From the NCBI GenBank assembly GCA_020634625.1, contig JACKBJ010000020.1, positions 1 through 64,000 on the forward strand: a stretch of 64,000 nucleotides of DNA. Reading direction: 5' to 3'. The translations under genes were made by a program, and so were the position numbers. Shown one piece after another: positions 1-8,526 of the stretch (its first letter is position 1; the number at the start of each line of letters is the position of its first letter). Source of the DNA: Caldilineae bacterium. GTDB taxonomy: Bacteria > Chloroflexota > Anaerolineae > Epilineales > Epilineaceae. Below the pieces are notes generated by a model. It was not told where the DNA came from. It saw nothing but the letters and a program-made list of their open reading frames with translations, and did no database searches.

Positions 1-2
1 CC

Positions 3-332
3 GGAATGCGGCGCCTGCTGGACCAGCTGTCCGCGCCGGGCTCGATCGGAGCCTGGCTCGACACCGGTCACGTCGCGGCGCGCGAGGCCATCGGCATCGA
101 TCGCCTCGACGACTGGATGGCGGCGGTCGACGGACGCTGGCTGGGGGTGCACCTGCATGACTGCGTCGGCTTGCGCGACCATCTGGTACCCGGGATGGGC
201 GAGCTCGACTTCGCCGCACTGGCCCGCCGCTTTCCCGCGTCCGCGCTGCGCACCTGCGAGATCGACTGGTACTTCTCGGCCGCCGAGATCGCGTCCGGCC
301 TGGCGCGGCTGAGCGCGGATGGATGGGTCTGA
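3..332 (+). CDS. Sugar phosphate isomerase/epimerase-like TIM barrel, C-terminal part
   Basis: The reading frame is open to the left edge, so only about 110 C-terminal residues are present. The segments WLDTGHVAAREA, GVHLHDCVGLRDHL and VPGMGELDFAAL resemble the last strands of xylose isomerase-like TIM barrels (AP endonuclease family 2), where such His/Asp/Glu residues bind the metal. The substrate cannot be told from this fragment. The gene ends just before the nusA promoter and is probably not co-transcribed with nusA. The family call is fairly safe; the specific enzyme is unknown. Confidence 0.7.
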   Translation, partial: GMRRLLDQLSAPGSIGAWLDTGHVAAREAIGIDRLDDWMAAVDGRWLGVHLHDCVGLRDHLVPGMGELDFAALARRFPASALRTCEIDWYFSAAEIASGLARLSADGWV

Positions 333-338
333 GGCCAC

Positions 339-368
339 TTGTCAGCGCCGCGGCGCGCGTGCTATACT
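339..368 (+). promoter_or_regulatory. Sigma-70-type promoter of the nusA operon
   Basis: The -35 is TTGTCA (339-344), the spacer is 18 bases and the -10 is TATACT (363-368), preceded by TGC (extended -10). The predicted start is near 375, giving a leader of about 100 bases before the nusA ATG at 477. Confidence 0.8.
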
Positions 369-400
369 GCCGCTTCAACGGGCAGACCGTTTTGCGGCGG

Positions 401-427
401 AAAGTGGGTTTTGCCCCACTTTTCTTT
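401..427 (+). promoter_or_regulatory. Leader hairpin with T-rich tail upstream of nusA (rimP-leader-like)
   Basis: AAAGTGGG (401-408) and CCCACTTT (415-422) form a perfect 8-bp stem with a 6-base loop, followed by TCTTT. It lies inside the transcribed leader, about 55 bases before nusA. From memory, similar GTGGG/CCCAC hairpins sit in front of rimP-nusA operons in many bacteria and act as attenuators. Here the next gene is nusA and rimP is absent. Autoregulation by NusA is inference. Confidence 0.65.
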
Positions 428-476
428 GCGTAGAGCGGTCATTATCGCCCGGTTCGAACGCGAGGGGCAGGCTCTC

Positions 477-2225
477 ATGACCACGATGAGCAACTCGAGA
501 TCGGAGCTGATGGTCGCGATCCGCGGCCTTAGCGCGGCGCGCGACCTCCCGCCGGAGGTCATCTTCGACGCCTTGAAGGATGCCTTGGTCTCGGCCTACC
601 ACAAGATGCCGGAGAGCACGGCGGGCAACGTCACCGTCGACTTCGACGATGACGGGCATGCCCACGTGTACTCCCACTATGCGGTGGTCGACGAAGCGTA
701 TCTCGAGGATCCCTCGATGGAGCTCAGCCCGGCCGCGGCGCGCGAGCTGGATGCGTCGGCCAAGATCGGCGACATCATCACGCGGGACGTCACGCCAAGC
801 GATTTCGGCCGGATCGCGGCCCAGACCGCCAAGCAGGTCATCCTGCAGCGCATTCGCGAGGCCGAGCGGGAGCAGACCTACTCGACCTACGCCGATCGCG
901 AAGGCGAGATCGTCTACGGCGTCGTCCAGACCGCGAATCGCGATCTGGTCACGGTGGCCCTGGACCGGGTCGAGGCGGTGCTGCCCAAGAGCGGACAGAT
1001 CCCCGGCGAGCGCTATGCGCCGAACCAGCGTGTGCGGGTCTACGTGGCCGAGGTCAAGCGGTCGCCCAAGGGGCCGCAGGTCATCGTCAGCCGGACGCAC
1101 CGGGAGATGTTGCGGCGTCTGATGGAGCTCGAGATTCCCGAGATCTTCCAGGGCGTGGTCGAGGTCAAGGCCATCGCGCGCGAGGCCGGCAGCCGCTCCA
1201 AGGTCGCCGTATGGGCTTCGCAGCAGGGCGTCGATCCGGTGGGCGCCTGTGTTGGCATGCGGGGTGTCCGTATTCAGGCCCTCGTGCGCGAGCTGGGCGG
1301 CGAGAAGATCGACATCGTGGAGTGGGAAGCCGATCCGCGGGTCTTCATCGCCCACGCGCTCTCGCCGGCCCAAGTGATGCATGTCTGGCTGGAGGAGGAA
1401 GGCGATCGGCGCACCGCCAACGTGGTGGTGCCGGACCATCAGCTCTCCCTGGCCATCGGACGCGAGGGGCAGAACGCTCGGCTCGCGGCGAAGCTGACCG
1501 GCTGGCGGATCGACATCCGGTCCGAGAGCGAGGCCGGCGATCTGATCGAGCGCCTGCGCACGGAGAAGGAAGTCCAGAGCGCGCGCGCCGCGGCCGCGGC
1601 GGCTCGCGCCGAGGCGGAGGCGGCCGCCGCCTTGAACGCGGCGACGCCGGCGGCCGAGACGGTCGAGGCGGCCGAGCCGGACGCCATCGCCGCGGCTCCC
1701 GAGCTCGACGTCGCGGCGGCGGAGTCGACCCAGACCGCCGCGGCGGACTCGGTGACCGGCGCCGATCGGGCCGCCACCCGCGATTCGGCAGCGGCCGACT
1801 CGGCGCCCCTGGCGCCGGCCGCCGAAGCCGGTGCGGCCCCCGAGGGCATCGCCACCGAGCCGGGCGCCGCCCCTGCGGCGCCGACCAAGGCGCCGGCGAC
1901 GGACAAGCCCGCCGACGGTGAACCCGCCAGCCGCTGGGACGCCATCCAGGCCGAGCAGCTGGCGCGTCGCCGCGCGACCTTCGAGGATGACGAGGACGAG
2001 CTGGACGAGTCGCTCGGCAAGGGCCAGAAGCGCAAGCCGCGCAAGCTGGTTCGCGATCCCAAGACCGGTGAGATCATCGCGAAGGTCGAGCGGAAGAACT
2101 CGCGGCGGCGACCCGAATGGGAAGAAGAGATCGGTCGCTGGTCGGAAGACGAGCTGGAGGATGCATTGGGCTTCACGGAATACGACTTCCTGGGCGACGA
2201 AGACGATGCCGAGGACGAGGCCTGA
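477..2225 (+). CDS. nusA: Transcription termination/antitermination factor NusA
   Basis: NusA binds RNA polymerase and nascent RNA and modulates pausing, termination and antitermination. In order the 582-residue product has the polymerase-binding N domain (1-135), an S1 domain (about 140-210, starting EGEIVYGVV), KH1 (GMRGVRIQALV near 260) and KH2 (IGREGQNARLAAKL near 325). A long Ala/Glu-rich segment (370-480) and a basic then acidic tail follow, a lineage-specific extension. The ATG at 477 is chosen because GAGGGG lies 9 bases upstream and the family begins near here; the frame is open 138 bases further up. rimP, the usual upstream partner, is missing. Confidence 0.95.
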   Translation: MTTMSNSRSELMVAIRGLSAARDLPPEVIFDALKDALVSAYHKMPESTAGNVTVDFDDDGHAHVYSHYAVVDEAYLEDPSMELSPAAARELDASAKIGDIITRDVTPSDFGRIAAQTAKQVILQRIREAEREQTYSTYADREGEIVYGVVQTANRDLVTVALDRVEAVLPKSGQIPGERYAPNQRVRVYVAEVKRSPKGPQVIVSRTHREMLRRLMELEIPEIFQGVVEVKAIAREAGSRSKVAVWASQQGVDPVGACVGMRGVRIQALVRELGGEKIDIVEWEADPRVFIAHALSPAQVMHVWLEEEGDRRTANVVVPDHQLSLAIGREGQNARLAAKLTGWRIDIRSESEAGDLIERLRTEKEVQSARAAAAAARAEAEAAAALNAATPAAETVEAAEPDAIAAAPELDVAAAESTQTAAADSVTGADRAATRDSAAADSAPLAPAAEAGAAPEGIATEPGAAPAAPTKAPATDKPADGEPASRWDAIQAEQLARRRATFEDDEDELDESLGKGQKRKPRKLVRDPKTGEIIAKVERKNSRRRPEWEEEIGRWSEDELEDALGFTEYDFLGDEDDAEDEA

Positions 2226-2278
2226 GTCGCTGAGGGGCGCTGTCTGCCCCTCGACCGACACGCACGAGGAGCAGGTCG

Positions 2279-2626
2279 ATGCCTCAGCCGTCGGTGCGCA
2301 TGTGCGCGGTCTGCCGGCAACGCCGTGACCGCGCGACCTTGTTGCGGGTGGCCCGGCTGGCCGATGGAGGCCTCGTGATCGACCCTCGGTCGCGCCTTCC
2401 GGGGCGTGGGGCGTGGGTGTGTCGGACCCAGGCCTGCTGGGAGCCCGCGGCGCTGCGTACGGGATTGTCGCGCGGCTTCAAGGCGCGGGTCGAAGCCGAT
2501 CGCGTCGAGACGCTGATTCGGCAATTGCGCCGGGGGCTGGACGAAGGCGCGTGGAACCGGGCTCAATCCGAGCCCGAAACGGCGACGGCGGAACGGGGTG
2601 TCGCGGGGGACTCGACGATGCGCTAG
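2279..2626 (+). CDS. ylxR: YlxR/RnpM family RNA-binding protein
   Basis: This 115-residue DUF448 protein sits in its conserved place between nusA and infB. Family features visible are the opening RMCAVCRQRR, the GRGAWVC loop and the LSRGFKARV basic helix, with four cysteines (CAVC and C-x5-C) that could form a knuckle. Members bind RNA, and in Firmicutes the homologue (RnpM) has been linked to RNase P. The start follows AGGAG about 8 bases upstream. The last 30 residues are not conserved in my recollection. Confidence 0.9.
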   Translation: MPQPSVRMCAVCRQRRDRATLLRVARLADGGLVIDPRSRLPGRGAWVCRTQACWEPAALRTGLSRGFKARVEADRVETLIRQLRRGLDEGAWNRAQSEPETATAERGVAGDSTMR

Positions 2627-2747
2627 CGCAATCGGGGCGCTCGCCCTGCCACCTCCGACACCGCAGCATGAATCGAAATCGAAGGTACGGTTGCCCGGGC
2701 TGCGAGCCCGGTGGCCGGGCCAACAGCAAGCGGACGGATGGTACGGC

Positions 2748-4586
2748 ATGGCAAATCAGGTCAAGGAACCCAGGGTCATCGAGATCCCCAACGAGATCGC
2801 GGTCCGCGATCTCGCCGAGCTGCTGGGCATCAGCCCGGTCGATCTGCTCAAGGCGCTGATCGGCAACGGCATCATGGCCACGATCACGCAGTCGATCGAC
2901 TACGAGACGGCCGCCATCGTCGCCGAGGACCTCGGCTTCAGCCTGCAGCTCGAAGGCACGGCCGAACGCGAGGCCCTCGTGCGTGCGGCCGTCGAGGCCG
3001 AGGAGCGCAAGGCGGCCGATGCCGCCGAGGCCGAGCTGGTCGCGAGCACGCCATGGTACCTCGTGGGTGAGCGCGAGGACGCCCTGTCCACCCGTTCGCC
3101 GGTGGTGACGGTGATGGGGCATGTCGACCACGGCAAGACCAGCATCTTGGATGCGATCCGGCACACCCATGTCGCGGCCGGCGAGTCCGGCGGCATCACG
3201 CAACACATCGGCGCCTACACCATCGCCCACGGCGAGGGCAGCATCACCTTCATCGATACGCCGGGACACGAGGCCTTCACCGCGATGCGAGCCCGTGGCG
3301 CCCAGGCCACCGACATCGCCATCATCGTGGTCGCGGCCGACGATGGGTTGATGCCGCAGACACGAGAAGCCATCGATCACGCGCGAGCGGCGCACGTGCC
3401 GATCATCGTCGCGATCAACAAGGTCGATCTTCCGGGGGCCAAGCCGGAGCGCATCCTCGAGCAGCTGGCGGCGATCGATCTGACGCCCGAGGAGTGGGGC
3501 GGCGACACGTTCTTCATCCGCACCTCCGCCACCACGGGTGAGGGCATGTCCGACCTCCTGGACGCCATCCTCTTCGTGGCCGAAGAGCATCCTCCGCTGG
3601 CCAACGTCGATCGGCCGGCGCTGGGGATCGTCATCGAGGGGCAGATCGATCAACGGCGCGGCGTCGTGGCCACGCTTCTGATCCAGTCCGGTCGGCTCAA
3701 CGCCGGCGACACGGTGGTCATCGATCGTCAGCACTGTCGCGTGCGCGCTCTGTTCGACGACAAGGGCAATCGCATCAAGACCGCCGGCCCTTCGATGCCG
3801 GTCGAGATCATGGGCCTGTCCGAGGTACCGGTCGCCGGCTCCCGGTTCGAGGTGGTCAAAGACGACAAGGGCGCCAAGGCGTTGGTCTCGCGCCGTGACG
3901 ATGCCGCGCACGCATCGGTCCTGGCCAATCGGGCTGGCCCGATGACGCTCGAGGAGCTCTTCGCGCGCGCCACCGAGAGCGAGGTCAAGACCCTCAACCT
4001 CGTGGTCAAGACCGACGTACAAGGGACGCTGGAGCCGGTCGTCGACGCGCTCCAGCGGCTCAGCGGTGAGATCAAGGTGCGCATCCTGCTGGCCGACACC
4101 GGCGAGATCAGCGAGTCGGACGTGAACCTGGCGGCGGCCTCGGATGCGGTCGTCATCGGCTTCCGCAGCTCGCCGGACACCCGCGCCCAGGCGGCAGCGA
4201 CCGCCCAGAAGGTCGAGGTGCGCGAGTACGACGTGATCTACAAGCTGGTCGAGGATGTCCGGGATGCGCTGGCCGGCATGCTCGACCCGGTCTACCAAGA
4301 GGTCACGCTGGGCCAGGCCGAGGTGCGGCAGATCTTCTCGGTGCCCCGTCAGGGCAAGATCGCCGGCTGCTCGGTGATCTCGGGTACCATTCGCCGCAAC
4401 GGCACCGTCCGGGTGATCCGCGCGCAGGAAGAGATCGCGCAGAGCGCCGTCGCCTCGCTCAAGCGCTTCACGGAAGACGTTCGCGAAGTCCGTGAAGGCT
4501 TCGAGTGCGGGGTGAGCCTCAGCGCCTTCAACGATTTCGTGGAAGGCGACATCCTCGAGTTCTTCAGCCGCGAGCGAGTACGGTGA
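2748..4586 (+). CDS. infB: Translation initiation factor IF-2
   Basis: IF-2 is the GTPase that places initiator tRNA on the 30S subunit and promotes 50S joining. The product has 612 residues, a short form without the long charged N-terminus. It shows the N-terminal helix-turn-helix ([20 protein letters not shown]), the P-loop GHVDHGKT (about 123-130), [12 protein letters not shown] and the C-terminal initiator-tRNA-binding domain. The ATG at 2748 is preferred because the conserved N-terminus starts there; the frame is open 150 bases upstream. It lies 4 bases before rbfA and is clearly co-transcribed. Confidence 0.96.
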   Translation: MANQVKEPRVIEIPNEIAVRDLAELLGISPVDLLKALIGNGIMATITQSIDYETAAIVAEDLGFSLQLEGTAEREALVRAAVEAEERKAADAAEAELVASTPWYLVGEREDALSTRSPVVTVMGHVDHGKTSILDAIRHTHVAAGESGGITQHIGAYTIAHGEGSITFIDTPGHEAFTAMRARGAQATDIAIIVVAADDGLMPQTREAIDHARAAHVPIIVAINKVDLPGAKPERILEQLAAIDLTPEEWGGDTFFIRTSATTGEGMSDLLDAILFVAEEHPPLANVDRPALGIVIEGQIDQRRGVVATLLIQSGRLNAGDTVVIDRQHCRVRALFDDKGNRIKTAGPSMPVEIMGLSEVPVAGSRFEVVKDDKGAKALVSRRDDAAHASVLANRAGPMTLEELFARATESEVKTLNLVVKTDVQGTLEPVVDALQRLSGEIKVRILLADTGEISESDVNLAAASDAVVIGFRSSPDTRAQAAATAQKVEVREYDVIYKLVEDVRDALAGMLDPVYQEVTLGQAEVRQIFSVPRQGKIAGCSVISGTIRRNGTVRVIRAQEEIAQSAVASLKRFTEDVREVREGFECGVSLSAFNDFVEGDILEFFSRERVR

Positions 4587-4590
4587 CGCC

Positions 4591-5028
4591 ATGCCCACGC
4601 GAAGGCAGCGACGAATCAACGAGCTCCTCCAGGAGGAGCTGTCGATGCTGGTGCCTGGACGGACCACCGACCCGCGGCTGACGGATGTGATCATCACGCG
4701 GGTCGAGGCGACGCAGGACCTCAGCACGGCCAAGGTCTACTACACGCTGGCGACCGAGCTCGACGCCGAAGCGCAGAACGATGCGGCGGAAGGACTGGCG
4801 CATGCCGAAGGGCACCTGCGGCACGAGCTGGCGGGCGTCGGCCTGCGACGTCTGCCGCACCTGGTCTTCACGCGCGACCGGGGCTACGAGAGCGGGCAGC
4901 GGGTGCTCGACATCCTCGAGCAGCTCCATCGGCCGCCCGTCGACGCGTCGGATTCGGGCCAACCGCCCGAGGCGAAGTCGGCACACGATGACGACGACGT
5001 CGACGCGATCGAGCCCGGTGGGAACTGA
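4591..5028 (+). CDS. rbfA: 30S ribosome-binding factor A
   Basis: RbfA assists late maturation of the 16S rRNA 5' end. The 145-residue protein has the typical start RRQRRINELLQEELSMLV, the KH-like middle (LSTAKVYYTLA) and the RLPHLVFTRD strand. The C-terminal 25 residues are acidic and low in complexity. It starts 4 bases after infB, so coupling is likely. Confidence 0.93.
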   Translation: MPTRRQRRINELLQEELSMLVPGRTTDPRLTDVIITRVEATQDLSTAKVYYTLATELDAEAQNDAAEGLAHAEGHLRHELAGVGLRRLPHLVFTRDRGYESGQRVLDILEQLHRPPVDASDSGQPPEAKSAHDDDDVDAIEPGGN

Positions 5029-5035
5029 GCCCTTG

Positions 5036-6049
5036 ATGCCGCCGGCCCGGCCGACCGGCGGCGACTGGGCCGCCGCATTGCGCGGAATTCGGCAGGCCGA
5101 ACGCGTCTGGATCGGTACGCATCGCGATCCGGACGGCGACGCGATCGGCTCGCTGTTGGGTCTGGGCCTGCTGCTTCAGGAAGCCGGCAAGCTCGTGACA
5201 ATGGCCTGTCAGGATCCACCCTCGCGGGATTCCGCCTGGTTGCCGGGTGCGGACCAGATCACGAGCCAAACCGCCAGCGACCAGGACCTCCTGATCGCCG
5301 TGGACGCCGCGGACGCCGATCGCCTGGGGCGAATCCACGTTCCGTCACGCTGGGCGGCCGGGCCGAGCCTGGTGATCGACCACCACGCGTCGAATACCGG
5401 CTTCGGCTCGATGAACCTGATCGATCCCGGCGCGGCGGCCACGGCGGAGCTGATCCTGAGACTCGCCACCGAGCTTGACATCGGTCTGACCCGGCCAGCG
5501 GCGACCTGCCTGCTTACGGGACTGGTGACCGACACCATCGGTTTCCGGACGGCCAACACGACGGCAGCCAGCCTCGGCTGCGCGGCGGCGCTGATGAAAG
5601 CCGGCGCTTCGATCACCGAGGTGAGCCAGCAGGTCTTCTACCGCCAGCCGATCGATGCGCTGCGTTTGACCGGTCTGGCCCTCGAGCGGCTCCACCAGGC
5701 GGGACCCTTCGCCACGACCTGGCTCAGCGACGCCGAGCTCAACGCGCATGGGGCTTCGGATGGCGACATGCGCGAGTTGACGCGGCTGATGGCCAGTGCC
5801 GCGGAGCCCAGCGCCATCGCGGTGCTGCGCGAGCGTGCCGACGGCAGTGTGGATGTCTCGCTGCGATCGAAGCCGGGCGTCGACCTGGGTCCGGCGGCGA
5901 GCGCGCTCGGCGGTGGCGGCCACCCCCAGGCATCGGGCGCACGCATCGATGGCCCGCTCGATGCCGCGCGTTCGCGGGTGCTGGCGGCCTTGCGCCGACT
6001 GCTCCCGGGCCTGGAGAACGGGGCTTCGACCGGGGACGGGTCGCCGTGA
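5036..6049 (+). CDS. nrnA: DHH-family phosphoesterase, NrnA-like (nanoRNase / pAp phosphatase)
   Basis: NrnA-type DHH/DHHA1 proteins degrade very short oligoribonucleotides and/or dephosphorylate pAp, using two Mn ions. The DHH domain shows HRDPDGDAIGS, AVDAADADRLG and the signature VIDHHASN; the C-terminal DHHA1 domain shows GGGGHPQASGARI. Length is 337 residues, as expected. The ATG at 5036 (TTG at 5033 is also possible) lies 8 bases after rbfA, and the gene overlaps truB by GTGA. The order rbfA-nrnA-truB-ribF is common in many Gram-positive and related genomes. Confidence 0.88.
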   Translation: MPPARPTGGDWAAALRGIRQAERVWIGTHRDPDGDAIGSLLGLGLLLQEAGKLVTMACQDPPSRDSAWLPGADQITSQTASDQDLLIAVDAADADRLGRIHVPSRWAAGPSLVIDHHASNTGFGSMNLIDPGAAATAELILRLATELDIGLTRPAATCLLTGLVTDTIGFRTANTTAASLGCAAALMKAGASITEVSQQVFYRQPIDALRLTGLALERLHQAGPFATTWLSDAELNAHGASDGDMRELTRLMASAAEPSAIAVLRERADGSVDVSLRSKPGVDLGPAASALGGGGHPQASGARIDGPLDAARSRVLAALRRLLPGLENGASTGDGSP

Positions 6050-7074
6050 GCAGCGACGAAGACCCGATCTCGATGCCCGACTGGATGCAGCGGCTGAACG
6101 AGGATCGCGATTCGGTGATCCCGCTCATGCCGGCGCCTCGTCGCGCCGAGCCCGAGCCCGCGGCCGCGAAGGAGCCGGTCCGCAGCGGCATCCTCAACAT
6201 CGACAAGCCAGCGGGACAGACCAGCCACGATGTGGTTCAGGCCGTGCGCAGGGCCGCCGGCATCCGGCGGGTCGGTCACGCGGGCACCCTCGATCCGATG
6301 GCCACGGGCGTGCTGGTGGTCTGCCTGGGCTCGGCGACGCGGGTGATCGAGGAGATTCAGGCCCTGCCCAAGACCTACCGGGCGCGGCTCCGGCTGGGCG
6401 AAGCCACCGAAACGTACGACCGTGAGGGCGAGATCCTCGAGCGGCACGATCCGTCTGGACTGGTTCGCGACCAGGTCGAGGCGGCATTGCAGGCCTATCG
6501 GGGCGTGATCGCGCAGGTGCCGCCGATGTACTCGGCGCTGCGACACGAAGGCCGGCGGCTCTACGAGCTGGCGCGCGAGGGCATCGAGGTCGAACGCGAG
6601 GCACGCGAGGTCACGGTGAGCCGGCTCGAGCTGGTCGCCTGGGAACCGCCCGAGCTCGAGCTGGACATGACGGTGTCCAAGGGAACCTACGTTCGCTCGA
6701 TCGCCCACGACCTGGGACAGGATCTGGGCGTCGGCGCCCACCTGGTCGCGCTGGAGCGGAGCGCCATCGGCCACTTCGAGGTGGCCGAGGCCGAGCGCCT
6801 GCCTCGGGTGGTGGAGGCCTTCCTCGAGGGCTGGTGGCCGGCCCTGATGCACCCGCTGGATGCCGCACTGGTCCGGCACTCGGCCATGATCGTCGACGCG
6901 GACCGCGAGACGGCGATGCGGCTGGGCCAACAGTTCGAAGCCGCCGCACCCGACGGCCGCACCACGGAGCTGGTCCGGGTCTACGACGCCGAGGGCCTGT
7001 TCGTCGGCCTGGTCAGCTGGGATGCGCTTCACGAGCGCTGGCAGCCGGCCAAGGTCTTCCCGAGACCGGGATGA
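6046..7074 (+). CDS. truB: tRNA pseudouridine(55) synthase TruB
   Basis: TruB makes pseudouridine 55 in the T-loop of tRNAs. The catalytic Asp is in GHAGTLDPMATG (D83), and the substrate-binding motif SKGTYVRSIAHDLG is present. Start is GTG overlapping the nrnA stop (GTGA), indicating translational coupling. A 45-residue charged N-terminal extension precedes the first conserved strand (GILNIDKPAG); an ATG at 6073 would shorten it. The C-terminus has a small PUA-like tail. Confidence 0.93.
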   Translation: MSSDEDPISMPDWMQRLNEDRDSVIPLMPAPRRAEPEPAAAKEPVRSGILNIDKPAGQTSHDVVQAVRRAAGIRRVGHAGTLDPMATGVLVVCLGSATRVIEEIQALPKTYRARLRLGEATETYDREGEILERHDPSGLVRDQVEAALQAYRGVIAQVPPMYSALRHEGRRLYELAREGIEVEREAREVTVSRLELVAWEPPELELDMTVSKGTYVRSIAHDLGQDLGVGAHLVALERSAIGHFEVAEAERLPRVVEAFLEGWWPALMHPLDAALVRHSAMIVDADRETAMRLGQQFEAAAPDGRTTELVRVYDAEGLFVGLVSWDALHERWQPAKVFPRPG

Positions 7075-8432
7075 GCATCGCGGGCAGCAGCCAACAGCGT
7101 CCCCGAGTCGCGCTGACGCTGGGCAAATTCGACGGCGTTCACGCGGGCCATCGTCACCTCGCGGCCCAGACGCTCGCGGCGGCGGCGCATCACGCCGCCG
7201 AAGCCGCTGCCCTCGTGCTCCACCCGCACCCGGCCAGCGTCCTGTACGGCGCGCGCATCCCCTTGCTCGGGACGGTCCGTCGGCGCTGCGCGCAGCTGCG
7301 CGACCTGGGCCTCGGCATCGTCGAGCCGCTGCAGTTCACCCGCGAGATCGCGGAGTTGACGCCGGAGGCCTTCGTCGAGCGCGTGACACAGCGCTTTCAG
7401 GTTGCCGCGATCGTGGTCGGACCCGACTTCGCATTTGGACGGGGGCGCCTGGGCGATGTCGAGACCCTGCGCGAGCTCGGACACCGCCGTGGCTTCGAGC
7501 TGCGGGTCGCGGAGGACCTGGAAGTCGAAGGGCGCCGGGTATCGAGCGGCGCCATCCGCGAGCTGATCGAGTCCGGCGATCTGGACAGGGCCAGACGGCT
7601 CCTGCGCGAGCCGCCCTGCCTCACCGGCACGGTGGTGCACGGGGCCGCCCGCGGACGCGAGCTCGGCTTCCCCACGGCGAACCTCGACCTGCGCGACGAC
7701 TTCGTCGTGCCGGGCAACGGCATCTACGCCGTCCGGGCGCGCTGGGACGGCGCGCCTTCACGCGATGGCAGCGGCTGGGTCGACGGGGTGGCATCGATCG
7801 GCGTCCGGCCGACCTTCGACAACGGTCCGCGCTCGATCGAGGTCTTTCTGCTCGACTTCGCCGGCGACCTGTACGGCCGGCGCCTCGACCTGGCGTTCAT
7901 CGCGCGCCAACGCGGCGAGGAGCGCTTCGAGAGCGTCGATGCCTTGATCGCCCAGATGCACGCCGACGTGGCGCGAAGCCGTCAGATTCTGGCGGCCGAG
8001 ACGAAGCCGGCCTGGACGATCGTCCACCAGGACATCGGCCTGGAGGCCGAGTTGCGCGGCTTCGACCTGGCCGACCTTTGCCAGAGCGCGGCGGCCTGTC
8101 TCGGGGCTCTGCGAGAGGGCCGGCCCGACACGGCACCGCCAGCGCCCTGGACCGGCAGCGCCTGGCCGGCGCGAGCCGATGGCGACGGCCGCCCGCTGAG
8201 CTTGCGGGCGGAGCCCGGCGGGAACTCCGCTCCCGCCGACCTTGCCGACGCCGCGCTTCTACGCGCCTGGCTGGCCGCGCTGGGGTCGGTCCGAGACGCA
8301 CGCGTCTTCCGTGCCGGCGAGGGTTGGGTGCAGGGACTGGTCTACGGCCCGGCGGTCGCCGGCAAGCCGCCGGAGCTGGTCGCGGGACCCGAGCTCGGTC
8401 CGGACGGCTGGTACCGGGCGCGCCTGCGCTAG
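7071..8432 (+). CDS. ribF: Bifunctional riboflavin kinase/FAD synthetase with C-terminal extension
   Basis: RibF phosphorylates riboflavin to FMN and adenylates FMN to FAD. The nucleotidyltransferase part begins TLGKFDGVHAGHRHL (about 16-29) and contains GPDFAFGRGRLGD and RRVSSGAIRELI. The kinase part contains GRELGFPTANL and GVASIGVRPTFDNG. The usual protein is about 310 residues; this one has 453. Residues about 308-453 are an extra domain rich in Ala, Gly and Pro with no match I recognise. ATG overlaps the truB stop (ATGA). It is the last gene of the nusA operon. Confidence 0.93.
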   Translation: MSIAGSSQQRPRVALTLGKFDGVHAGHRHLAAQTLAAAAHHAAEAAALVLHPHPASVLYGARIPLLGTVRRRCAQLRDLGLGIVEPLQFTREIAELTPEAFVERVTQRFQVAAIVVGPDFAFGRGRLGDVETLRELGHRRGFELRVAEDLEVEGRRVSSGAIRELIESGDLDRARRLLREPPCLTGTVVHGAARGRELGFPTANLDLRDDFVVPGNGIYAVRARWDGAPSRDGSGWVDGVASIGVRPTFDNGPRSIEVFLLDFAGDLYGRRLDLAFIARQRGEERFESVDALIAQMHADVARSRQILAAETKPAWTIVHQDIGLEAELRGFDLADLCQSAAACLGALREGRPDTAPPAPWTGSAWPARADGDGRPLSLRAEPGGNSAPADLADAALLRAWLAALGSVRDARVFRAGEGWVQGLVYGPAVAGKPPELVAGPELGPDGWYRARLR

Positions 8433-8526
8433 TCGGGCGCAGCGCGTCGAGCGCCTCGCCGTCGCAGGTCCAGGAGCGGTCGGCGTCGCATCGAGGACGA
8501 CCGCCGTTTCGAGCTCGCGGGCGCCC

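Noticed and set aside
451..460. GGTTCGAACG, like a tRNA T-loop
   Set aside because: No matching 5-bp T-stem, no acceptor or anticodon stem around it, and it lies in the nusA leader.
375..2261. 628-residue open frame antisense to nusA
   Set aside because: It follows the high-GC shadow pattern of the Ala-rich nusA codons; composition is Arg/Gly/Leu-rich and no motif or SD is present.
8433..8526. Terminator between ribF and era
   Set aside because: Only an interrupted 6+3-bp stem (GCGGTC/GACCGC) is present, with no T-tract; too weak to call.
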